DNA of 11,871 nt from an uncultured Mycoplasmatota bacterium (GTDB lineage Bacteria > Bacillota_I > Bacilli_A > Mycoplasmatales > Mycoplasmoidaceae): the NCBI GenBank assembly GCA_949527715.1, contig CATEWF010000026.1, positions 1 to 11,871 of the forward strand, written 5' to 3'. Positions 6,507-11,871 of the stretch are shown in pieces. The notes below the pieces were generated by a model. It saw only the letters and a list, made by a program, of their open reading frames with translations, was not told where the DNA came from and did no database searches. Made by a program: the position numbers and the translations under genes. Within the stretch, counting starts at the first letter, position 1. Every line of letters starts with the position of its first letter.

Positions 6507-6884
6507 ATGTTGACCGATAAAGAAAAAGAAATTATTGACAAATGTAAAATAGAAGATATTGTCGAATACATTGGTACTGATGAAATATTAAATAAAATTA
6601 CACCGTCAGAAGTCGTAGAATATTATGATTTGGACGATATTTTGGATGAATGTAGTTTTGAATCTGACATAGCCGATTATCTTGCAGACAAAGGGTTTGA
6701 TTTTTCGAGATATATTGAAACTGATGAAGAAGATGATAATGTGCAAGAATTAGACGATTATTCTGAAGATGAACTATTAATTAAATTCTGCCGTATATTA
6801 TATCCTCGTAGGATTTTAATGAAAGAAGATATACGAGAAATTGTAAATGACTATATTAATGATATGGTCAATAAGTGTTATTAA
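6507..6884 (+). CDS. Highly acidic helical protein of unknown function
   Basis: In this 125-residue protein about 30% of positions are Asp or Glu, against roughly half as many Lys and Arg. The first half is built from short similar helix units: IEDIVEYIGTDEILNKI, SEVVEYYDLDDILDEC and ESDIADYLADKGFDF, each of the form (E/S)DI(V/A)(E/D)Y followed by a DD or DE turn. The acidic linker at 71-88 leads to a more basic C-terminus with CRILYPRR. It is the first gene after the terminator hairpin, so a promoter may lie in the 75-base gap, but no convincing one is visible. No family is recognised. Charge and repeat pattern would suit a DNA-mimic or a protein-binding adaptor; neither is demonstrated. Confidence 0.75.
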   Translation: MLTDKEKEIIDKCKIEDIVEYIGTDEILNKITPSEVVEYYDLDDILDECSFESDIADYLADKGFDFSRYIETDEEDDNVQELDDYSEDELLIKFCRILYPRRILMKEDIREIVNDYINDMVNKCY

Positions 6885-6892
6885 TTAAAATT
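6882..6892 (+). promoter_or_regulatory. A/T-rich translation leader TAATTAAAATT (copy 2)
   Basis: The 11-mer overlaps the stop of the acidic gene and ends 4 bases before the ATG at 6897 of the polymerase-like gene. The four intervening bases are all A. Confidence 0.45.
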
Positions 6893-6896
6893 AAAA

Positions 6897-7892
6897 ATGG
6901 AAAAGATTTTTAATAAAGATTTAGCAAATAGGTTTGTATCAGATTATAAGTTACCTATTCCAATCACTTCAAATAAAGAACTATTTTTTTATTATTTGGA
7001 TTTATTTGAAGATGAGTATGGTACTATGACAAAATATGATACTCTTTTGTCATTAATTAATGATAAGTTTGAAGGAAACGCAAATAAATTTCTTAATGAG
7101 TATTATAATGTTAGGGAAAATATCATTCAATCAATGTTAAATAATCCGTCTTTTATTAATTTTAATGAAAAGATGGATATGGGTCAGTTTGCCGTGAAAG
7201 ATAAACCTAATAATGTTAGTTCAAATAATGTATATAATTGTGATAATATTGGTAAGAGATTTATTTCAATTGATTTGAAAAAGGCTAATTTTCAGGCTTT
7301 AAAAAGTGTAGACCCTAATATTGTATTTAATGCCTCCACTTATGAGGATTTCATTGGTTTATTTACTGATTTGGACTATATTAAAGATAGTAAGTATACT
7401 AGACAAGTTATTTTTGGTAAATGTAATCCAAAAAGGCATATAACAGTAGAAAAGTATCTTATTAATGAGATAAGAAAATATATTGAAACTCATTTCGTAA
7501 AACAATATAATCTAAAATTAGTTTCACTTTCTAATGATGAAATTGTATATGAAATTAATGTATTCGATTTTGAGAAATTAAAAAGTATTCGTCTTGACGA
7601 TATCATCAAAAATGAAATTTTCGTAAATCTGAATTTAAATGTTTCTGTTACAGTATTTTATTTAAGTGGATATAGATTGTTGAGTAATGGAAATGATAAG
7701 GTTAATAAAACTTTTTTTAGTAAACAATCATATTATACACAAAAAAATCAATTAGTTTGTGTACCACAACCATTTTTCCCAATTGTTTTCAGACTTATGA
7801 ATTGTTTTATTCCGACACCAAACGATAGGTTAATTGAATATGAGGGTTGTATCGCTGAATTAAAAGATGAATTTTATATTGCAAAATTATAA
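6897..7892 (+). CDS. Unknown protein with polymerase-palm-like motifs
   Basis: This 331-residue protein has an N-terminal helical part (1-100, ending in NEKMDMGQFAV) and a core with three striking blocks. RFISIDLKKANFQALK (121-136) resembles family-A polymerase motif A, a strand ending in Asp followed by a helix. YTRQVIFGKCNPKR (167-180) resembles motif B with its basic residues and Phe-Gly. LVSLSNDEIVYEI (208-220) resembles motif C, where VHDExxFEV is usual and here His is Asn. The order A-B-C is correct, but B to C is much shorter than in a full polymerase and no exonuclease domain is present. Nucleotide-polymerising or template-independent activity is therefore a hypothesis. The C-terminal third has no recognised motif. 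The start follows TAATTAAAATTAAAA, and the next gene begins 4 bases after the stop. Confidence 0.7.
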   Translation: MEKIFNKDLANRFVSDYKLPIPITSNKELFFYYLDLFEDEYGTMTKYDTLLSLINDKFEGNANKFLNEYYNVRENIIQSMLNNPSFINFNEKMDMGQFAVKDKPNNVSSNNVYNCDNIGKRFISIDLKKANFQALKSVDPNIVFNASTYEDFIGLFTDLDYIKDSKYTRQVIFGKCNPKRHITVEKYLINEIRKYIETHFVKQYNLKLVSLSNDEIVYEINVFDFEKLKSIRLDDIIKNEIFVNLNLNVSVTVFYLSGYRLLSNGNDKVNKTFFSKQSYYTQKNQLVCVPQPFFPIVFRLMNCFIPTPNDRLIEYEGCIAELKDEFYIAKL

Positions 7893-7895
7893 AAT

Positions 7896-8108
7896 ATGGA
7901 AGTCGATTTTTCAACATATATTCAAGAAGTTAAAGAATTATTATGTTGTAATATGTCAGAAGAAGATAAACAGAAGTATATTTGTTATCTTTATACTAAT
8001 GATGTTATAGATAAACATTTGGATTATTTTAAAAAATGTCTACAAAGTGACCTTTCACCATATAAAGCATTATTATTTTTTAATGATTATTTAAACGATT
8101 TAAAATAA
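7896..8108 (+). CDS. Small helical protein of unknown function
   Basis: This 70-residue protein contains EVKELLCCNMSEEDKQKYICYLYTN and DKHLDYFKKCLQSDLSPYKALLFFNDYLN. It is predicted by eye to be mostly helical and contains four cysteines (17, 18, 29, 48), though not in a clear zinc-binding spacing. No signal peptide or transmembrane helix is evident. It begins 4 bases after the polymerase-like gene and is followed 10 bases later by another small gene, so co-expression with the polymerase-like protein is likely. It could be a partner of that protein, which is inferred only from position. No family is recognised. Confidence 0.65.
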   Translation: MEVDFSTYIQEVKELLCCNMSEEDKQKYICYLYTNDVIDKHLDYFKKCLQSDLSPYKALLFFNDYLNDLK

Positions 8109-8118
8109 GAAACATAAA

Positions 8119-8493
8119 ATGGATTTAAAACATATTGTATTAAATAATATTGAAAAAATTAAATTTGTTTCAAAAATTAAGAGTGATTATATCACAAAAG
8201 AATTTTTAAAAAGCCGTAATCATGAAGTATTAATGGCTAATGAAAAATTTGGGCAGCGAATTTTCTTCGATACAATTGAAGAAGTCAATAATTTTTTTGG
8301 TAAAAAGCATTATTCTATTATTGATGATTCTGTCTATAAAAACTCCCATATTGTTATAAGGTTTAATAGTGGAGTGGTTAATGAATACTATTATGATGAT
8401 GAAGAATATGCTCAAAAAATCTATAAAGACCTTTTGATTAAGATGAAACATGGAAATCTTAAAATATATGATGAGAACAAATTAATAGAGTAA
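8119..8493 (+). CDS. Unknown protein with an FFDT..E...FF motif
   Basis: This is an unrecognised 124-residue protein. The segment QRIFFDTIEEVNNFFGKK (46-63) is a strand-turn-helix unit, and a similar unit appears near the end (NEYYYDDEEYAQKIYKDLL, 88-106). The downstream gene has matching units (KRIKFFDTDLEAQTFFNEF), so the two may share a domain. Between the units lies SHIVIRFNSGVV, a strand pair. No catalytic residues, cysteine clusters or membrane helices are seen. The start follows the motif AGAAACATAAA, A-rich like other leaders here, 10 bases after the previous stop. A small phage adaptor or host-interaction protein is possible, but function is unknown. Confidence 0.7.
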   Translation: MDLKHIVLNNIEKIKFVSKIKSDYITKEFLKSRNHEVLMANEKFGQRIFFDTIEEVNNFFGKKHYSIIDDSVYKNSHIVIRFNSGVVNEYYYDDEEYAQKIYKDLLIKMKHGNLKIYDENKLIE

Positions 8494-8500
8494 AAACAGT

Positions 8501-8914
8501 ATGAATGAACAAAATTTTTATTTAAACGACAAACTTGTTAGTTTGCATATATTTTATACCAAAGAAAATACTGAATGGTATTGGGGTGATACGTTTTTAT
8601 ATCCTGGGATTTTTAAGGATAAGATAAAGAAATTGAAATGTCCTATGTGGATTAATAGTTCTATGACTAGTTTTTATTTTATATCTAAAGAGTATGAATC
8701 GTTTACATTTAAAACTGATGAAGAATTAATAAAAGATTTGTCAGAACAAGTGTTTATTTTGAATAAAAAGTTATATAATAAACCATATATACGATTTACT
8801 TATGTAAATAATGATAAACGAATAAAATTTTTTGATACGGATTTAGAAGCACAAACATTTTTTAATGAATTTAAATCAAAATTTGAAGAAGATAAATATA
8901 TAACATTTAATTAA
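8501..8914 (+). CDS. Unknown protein, possible paralogue of its upstream neighbour
   Basis: This 137-residue protein has an aromatic N-terminal half (LHIFYTKENTEWYWGDTFLYPG), a middle part with FTFKTDEELIKDLSEQ (68-83), and a C-terminal YIRFTYVNNDKRIKFFDTDL (96-115) running into EAQTFFNEF. The last part parallels the IRF...YYYDDEEYAQ and RIFFDTIEEVNNFF segments of the gene at 8119, suggesting a shared beta-beta-alpha unit by duplication or common ancestry. It has one Cys and no membrane segment or catalytic motif. Its stop TAA lies within the TAATTAAAATT leader of the next gene, and the gap to that gene is only 4 bases. Function is unknown. Confidence 0.7.
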   Translation: MNEQNFYLNDKLVSLHIFYTKENTEWYWGDTFLYPGIFKDKIKKLKCPMWINSSMTSFYFISKEYESFTFKTDEELIKDLSEQVFILNKKLYNKPYIRFTYVNNDKRIKFFDTDLEAQTFFNEFKSKFEEDKYITFN

Positions 8915-8918
8915 AATT
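8908..8918 (+). promoter_or_regulatory. A/T-rich translation leader TAATTAAAATT (copy 3)
   Basis: The 11-mer sits immediately before the ATG at 8919 and contains the TAA stop of the preceding gene (8912-8914). It is identical to the copy in front of the YqeY-like gene. Confidence 0.45.
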
Positions 8919-9194
8919 ATGAGTACAAATTGTCCAAAAGTATTATTTTATGAATGGTCTGATATTACACGTCAGCCTATAGGATTTCTAAAAATAGAAG
9001 ATTTTATAATGTTCTGTAATGTTCATAATATTATTATATCTCCTAATCATAAACGTTACATTAATATGGGGATTGAAAATGAACATGATGGTATTATTTA
9101 TGCTGTTTGTGAAAAAGATAATAATAAACTTGTATTGAGTTGTGATTATAAGGGTTTGAGAAAGAATTTTAACAAACATTGCAATGGAAGATAG
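8919..9194 (+). CDS. Small protein of unknown function
   Basis: This 91-residue protein begins MSTNCPKVLFYEWSDITRQP and contains KIEDFIMFCNVHNIIISPNHKRYI. Four cysteines are present but not in zinc-finger spacing. The start follows the leader TAATTAAAATT directly. The gene ends in TAG immediately followed in frame by TGA, one of only two TAG stops in the window. Its last 11 bases overlap the start of the cysteine-rich gene at 9184 in another frame. It has no membrane segment and resembles no family I recognise. Confidence 0.7.
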   Translation: MSTNCPKVLFYEWSDITRQPIGFLKIEDFIMFCNVHNIIISPNHKRYINMGIENEHDGIIYAVCEKDNNKLVLSCDYKGLRKNFNKHCNGR

Positions 9195-9351
9195 TGAGAA
9201 ACATTGTTCATTATGCAAACATTATTGGACTGGCAATTTACAGATGTATTGTTGTAAATTACAAAAAGGCATAACAGCGAGGAAAAAGCCTTGTAAATAT
9301 TTTGAAGTTAATACAAAGAGAAGTTATTTAATTAGTAAAGAAGATGAGTAA
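9184..9351 (+). CDS. Small cysteine-rich (putative zinc-binding) protein
   Basis: A 55-residue frame begins with ATG at 9184 inside the end of the preceding gene (11-base overlap) and ends TAA at 9349-9351, overlapping the next start by 8 bases. It fills what would otherwise be a gap of about 150 bases between two genes. The sequence runs MEDSEKHCSLCKHYWTGN and later MYCCKLQKGI and KKPCKYFEV. It has Cys at 8, 11, 23, 24 and 37 with histidines at 7 and 13, so a single zinc site (CxxC plus CC/C) is plausible. The snug overlaps on both sides and the dense Cys content support a real gene. A DNA- or protein-binding zinc ribbon is the likely role, but the family is not identified. Confidence 0.7.
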   Translation: MEDSEKHCSLCKHYWTGNLQMYCCKLQKGITARKKPCKYFEVNTKRSYLISKEDE

Positions 9352-10063
9352 TAATGTTATTAAAAGTATATCATACAATCAGCATGAAATATTATATAAT
9401 ATAATGCAGTTATATAATGAAGGAAATCCGTTTGATTGTGATATTACATATAGTAAAGGTAAATTTTATGGTTCTTTTGTTGTGAAGAAGAATGATGGAA
9501 CATCACAAAATATTATCATTCCAGAACCTAAATATAAATTTGATGTATGTCCACAAACAGAAGATACTGTTAAAATTGAACCATTTGGTAAATTACCTTT
9601 GGAAGATGAAAGTATTGATAGCATTGTTGTTGATTTACCGTTTGTTATTTCACCCCCTTCTGCCCCGTCAATGAAAGAAAATAAAAAAGGTAGAAATATA
9701 ATTGCCACACGTTTTGCAAGTTATTATCCATTAGAAGAAATGTATAAGTCTTATGCTCATTGGATAAAAGAAGTATATAGAGTACTGAAGCCTAATGGTA
9801 CTGTCGTATGGAAAACGCAAATGACAATTAGTGGTGGTGTGAATATTGACACCCCCTGTTATTCTAAGTTATGTGCAATGAAAGTTGGATTTGTTATTGA
9901 GGATGATTTTGTTTTAAATGCTAAAGCAAGACTTATATCAGGTAAAATTAAACGTCAATGTCATTCCAGAAAATTCCATTCACATTTTATTGTGTTTAAA
10001 AAGTTCAATTCAAAGAAATATAATCGAGTTAACCTGACCAATATTGTTGAACAATTTATATAA
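9344..10063 (+). CDS. Putative SAM-dependent methyltransferase-like protein (DLPF)
   Basis: This 239-residue protein contains KFDVCPQTEDTVKIE (65-79) and GKLPLEDESIDSIVVDLPFV (82-101), followed by YKSYAHWIKEVYRVLKPNGT (134-153) and VVWKTQ. LPLEDESIDSIVVDLPF is the region around class I methyltransferase motif IV, with DLPF in place of (D/N)PP(Y/F), and VLKPNG is the usual turn after it. The glycine-rich SAM-binding motif I is not evident, so it may be divergent, circularly changed or inactive. The C-terminal part ends in KARLISGKIKRQCHSRKFHS, a basic segment that might touch nucleic acid. It probably modifies DNA or RNA in the phage programme. Start at 9344 overlaps the upstream gene by 8 bases. 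Confidence 0.65.
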   Translation: MSNNVIKSISYNQHEILYNIMQLYNEGNPFDCDITYSKGKFYGSFVVKKNDGTSQNIIIPEPKYKFDVCPQTEDTVKIEPFGKLPLEDESIDSIVVDLPFVISPPSAPSMKENKKGRNIIATRFASYYPLEEMYKSYAHWIKEVYRVLKPNGTVVWKTQMTISGGVNIDTPCYSKLCAMKVGFVIEDDFVLNAKARLISGKIKRQCHSRKFHSHFIVFKKFNSKKYNRVNLTNIVEQFI

Positions 10064-10071
10064 TAACAAAT

Positions 10072-10356
10072 ATGCCAAAAATTAAATTGAAAAACTTATA
10101 TCTGGGTATTAAAGGTCAGTTTCCATTAAAGCGAGCGTTCAGGAATTTTTTTATTACAGGTAATGCTTGGGGAATGTTTCATATATCTTCTCATATAAGA
10201 CAAGATAACGGTAAAGAAAAAGTAATGTATAATACATATGAAAGTGCAGAAAAGGCTGCATTAAGTATGGAAAAGAAATATGGTAAACATTTTTCTGTTT
10301 ATAAATGTATTTTTTGTGATGGTTATCATTTAGGGAAAAATAGAGATAATAAATAA
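10072..10356 (+). CDS. Small protein with C-terminal CxxC...H motif
   Basis: This 94-residue protein has a basic N-terminus (MPKIKLKNLYLGIKGQFPLK). The C-terminal half contains YNTYESAEKAALSMEKKYGKH and then YKCIFCDGYHLGK (77-89). The C-x2-C-x3-H followed by LG pattern resembles a truncated treble-clef or zinc-knuckle tail seen in many small phage proteins, with the preceding helix packing against it. A nucleic-acid- or nucleotide-binding role is plausible but not shown. The gap to the previous gene is 8 bases and to the next 12. No family is assigned. Confidence 0.7.
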   Translation: MPKIKLKNLYLGIKGQFPLKRAFRNFFITGNAWGMFHISSHIRQDNGKEKVMYNTYESAEKAALSMEKKYGKHFSVYKCIFCDGYHLGKNRDNK

Positions 10357-10368
10357 AAATTTTATAAT

Positions 10369-10704
10369 ATGGAAAAACATATTAAAGAACTTGAAGAATT
10401 GATTGAAAGATTAAAGGATGATATGTTTAAAAAATGTGGTATCCCTAAGAGTAGATTAAGTACTTGTAAAACATGGAAAGATTGTACTAATCCTCATTAT
10501 GACTGTATTAATTGTCCGTTAAGATATCCTATTAATAATCTCAATGATTTGTCAAATGAAAATCGTTATAAACTCTGTGGTCTTGCTAAATGTAAGATGA
10601 CAGAAAGGGATAACTGTTATGGTTGCCCATATCAAGGATATAGTGAAAGTGATGGCAGAATAGCAATTATTTCTACTAATGGTAGTGTTAATATTTTAAT
10701 ATAA
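10369..10704 (+). CDS. Cysteine-rich putative zinc-binding protein
   Basis: This 111-residue protein starts with a charged helix that could be a coiled coil (MEKHIKELEELIERLKDDMF). It then has nine cysteines at 23, 33, 39, 46, 49, 70, 75, 83 and 86, including DCINCP (45-50) and CYGCPYQG (83-90). This is enough for two zinc sites, and the two CxxCP segments look like internally related half-sites. The C-terminus is Gly/Ser rich and ends NILI. It has no membrane helix or signal peptide. It adjoins another small CxxC protein and a HAD-like gene. Function is unknown; a zinc-dependent adaptor or nucleic-acid binder is inferred only from composition. Confidence 0.7.
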   Translation: MEKHIKELEELIERLKDDMFKKCGIPKSRLSTCKTWKDCTNPHYDCINCPLRYPINNLNDLSNENRYKLCGLAKCKMTERDNCYGCPYQGYSESDGRIAIISTNGSVNILI

Positions 10705-10709
10705 AATAA

Positions 10710-11174
10710 ATGTATAATAAAATTGGAAATGCCAGACATATGGCTGATGAAATAAATGATTTAGTTGATAAAAAATTACCAATTTCGGTTGATTTTGATG
10801 CAACTTTATGTTACCCACATTTTTACCCTGGAATTTTAAATGAAAATAAACCATGTTTTGAGGTTTTAAAAAAGTGGCAAAAAATGGGATGTATGATAAT
10901 ACTTAATACAATGCGTGGTGGTAAAGAATTGCAAGACGCAGTAGAATGGTGTAAACAAAGAGGTTTTGTGTTTGATGCGATTGGTAGAAATCCAACACAA
11001 GATAAATGGTGTTCAAAAGAAGTTTATAAATGTTACTCTATACTTGATATAGATGACCGAAATGCTGGTTGTCCTTTAAGTGGTGAAGATTATGATGGTA
11101 GAGGATGGGTAAATTGGGAAGAAATTGATAAAATTTATACACCAAAAATAACACGTTTATTAAAAAAAGGATAG
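10710..11174 (+). CDS. HAD-superfamily hydrolase (phosphatase-like)
   Basis: This 154-residue protein has the HAD signature: the nucleophile motif ISVDFDATLCYP (25-36, D28 and D30), motif II MIILNTMR (62-69, T67), a likely motif III lysine in WCSKEVYKC (100-108), and motif IV ILDIDDRNAG (111-120). The size matches single-domain phage and Bacteroides HAD phosphatases with a very small cap. It probably hydrolyses a phosphate monoester in the cytoplasm, such as a nucleotide or sugar phosphate; the substrate cannot be told. It ends in TAG, one of two TAG stops here, with an in-frame TGA 8 codons later, and is followed by a 60-base gap. An in-frame ATG at 10740 is a possible later start, but 10710 fits the 5-base spacing. 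Confidence 0.82.
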   Translation: MYNKIGNARHMADEINDLVDKKLPISVDFDATLCYPHFYPGILNENKPCFEVLKKWQKMGCMIILNTMRGGKELQDAVEWCKQRGFVFDAIGRNPTQDKWCSKEVYKCYSILDIDDRNAGCPLSGEDYDGRGWVNWEEIDKIYTPKITRLLKKG

Positions 11175-11234
11175 TTTCACACATTTTTCCTAATTTTATG
11201 ATATTTATATAAAGATTATATAGATATTGTAAAT

Positions 11235-11871
11235 ATGAATAGAAAAAACAATTTTATTAAGAAGGCGAAACAAAAGCATGACAATAAATATGATTACTCT
11301 AATGTAGAGTATGTTAATAATGAAACTAAAGTCTGTATCATATGCCCAGAACACGGTGAATTTTGGCAAACACCACATTATCACCTAAAAGGTTATGGTT
11401 GTCCCAAATGTAATGGAAAAATCATAGATAATGATAGTTTCATCAATAAAGCGAAACAAATTCATAGTAATAGATACGATTATTCAAAAATAGAATATAA
11501 AAAATCAATTGTCAAAGTCTGTATCATATGCCCAGAACACGGTGAATTTTGGCAAACACCACATGAACATTTATCGGGACACGGTTGTCCAGAATGTGCA
11601 AAGATTAGAGTTGCCGATAAAAGAAGACTGACAACAGATGAATTTATAAAAAGGGCTAAAAGTGTACACGGAAATAAATATGATTACAGTAAGGTTGAAT
11701 ATTTGAACGAACAAACACCTATTTGCATCATATGCCCAGAACACGGTGAATTTTGGCAAACACCTCGTGACCACGTATTAAAAAAACATGGTTGTCGAAA
11801 ATGCGCAAAAAACGAAATTTTGACAACAGATGAATTTATAAAAAGGGCTAAAAGTGTACACGGAAATAAAT
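11235..11871 (+). CDS. Second modular zinc-ribbon protein, partial (putative homing-endonuclease relative)
   Basis: An open frame starts at ATG 11235 and continues to the right edge without a stop, giving 212 complete codons. It contains three full modules (residues about 5-59, 67-121, 135-190) and the start of a fourth (198 onward). Each has helix + KYDY/RYDY + VCIICPEHGEFWQTP (ICIICPEHGEFWQTP in module 3) + H(L/V) + CxxC, the same as the modules of the gene at 239. Module 3 has one extra residue before its CxxC (VLKKHGCRKC). The nuclease domain, if present, would lie beyond the window. Parts of the modules are identical in DNA over tens of bases, pointing to recent duplication or gene conversion. 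Zinc-dependent DNA reading is inferred from the related gene. The start lies in a 60-base gap with no clear leader or promoter. Confidence 0.75.
   Translation, partial: MNRKNNFIKKAKQKHDNKYDYSNVEYVNNETKVCIICPEHGEFWQTPHYHLKGYGCPKCNGKIIDNDSFINKAKQIHSNRYDYSKIEYKKSIVKVCIICPEHGEFWQTPHEHLSGHGCPECAKIRVADKRRLTTDEFIKRAKSVHGNKYDYSKVEYLNEQTPICIICPEHGEFWQTPRDHVLKKHGCRKCAKNEILTTDEFIKRAKSVHGNK
11328..11764 (+). repeat. Near-identical DNA blocks in the module cores
   Basis: The stretches 11328-11378 and 11514-11564 are identical over 51 bases, spaced 186 bases (62 codons). A third copy at 11727-11764 matches 38 of these bases exactly. They encode the CIICPEHGEFWQTP cores of modules 1 to 3. Surrounding module sequence differs, so identity is focused on the zinc-ligand core. 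Confidence 0.9.
11629..11871 (+). repeat. 51-base direct repeat running to the window edge
   Basis: Bases 11629-11679 and 11821-11871 are identical, spaced 192 bases (64 codons). They encode the N-terminal helix of modules 3 and 4 (TTDEFIKRAKSVHGNK). The second copy reaches the last base of the window, so the true repeat may be longer. Confidence 0.9.

Noticed and set aside
11195..11215. Shared TGATATTT upstream of both modular zinc-ribbon genes.
   Set aside because: The same 8-mer occurs in coding sequence elsewhere (for example near 4944), and spacing to the start codons differs.
1..11871. tRNA genes or a CRISPR array.
   Set aside because: Gaps between genes are too short for tRNAs and show no cloverleaf-like sequence; the regular repeats are codon-phased protein modules without unique spacers.

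Overview
The window looks like part of the genome of a large, strongly A+T-rich tailed phage (or a closely related mobile genome) of a Bacteroidota host. All 21 genes recognised are on the + strand, tightly packed, mostly small, and separated by 1-12 bases or slightly overlapping. Start codons are preceded by A/T-rich leaders with no Shine-Dalgarno motif, which is the habit of Bacteroidota and their phages. Almost every gene ends in TAA. No capsid, tail, terminase or integrase gene is visible, so the phage assignment is inferred from gene style and content. The host assignment rests mainly on the leaders.

Layout. (1) Bases 1-137 hold the tail of an unrecognised gene. (2) Bases 138-238 are non-coding and hold an 18-bp inverted repeat whose right arm ends exactly at the next start codon. 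(3) Bases 239-6431 form a dense cluster: a four-module zinc-ribbon protein with a C-terminal Vsr/PD-(D/E)XK-like nuclease domain (free-standing homing-endonuclease type), a complete CCA-adding tRNA nucleotidyltransferase, a HELQH metallopeptidase-like protein, a TSPPY-type DNA methyltransferase, an acidic orphan, a YqeY-like protein, a DPPY-type DNA methyltransferase and a small orphan. A hairpin at 6437-6478 probably ends this unit. (4) Bases 6507-11174 form a second dense run: a very acidic protein, a 331-residue protein with motifs in the order expected for a minimal family-A-like polymerase palm, four small orphans, a 55-residue cysteine-rich gene hidden in the overlaps between its neighbours, a methyltransferase-like protein, two further Cys-containing small proteins and a HAD-type phosphatase. 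(5) From 11235 a second zinc-ribbon module gene begins and runs off the right edge. Its modules share 38-51 base stretches of identical DNA.

Working picture. The region is an accessory or early 'takeover' segment. Three methyltransferase-like proteins could modify phage DNA. The CCA-adding enzyme and YqeY suggest upkeep of tRNAs, though no tRNA gene is present here. The two modular zinc-ribbon genes frame the block and look like selfish or DNA-targeting elements. The most interesting candidates are the modular zinc-ribbon arrays and the polymerase-palm-like protein at 6897-7892.
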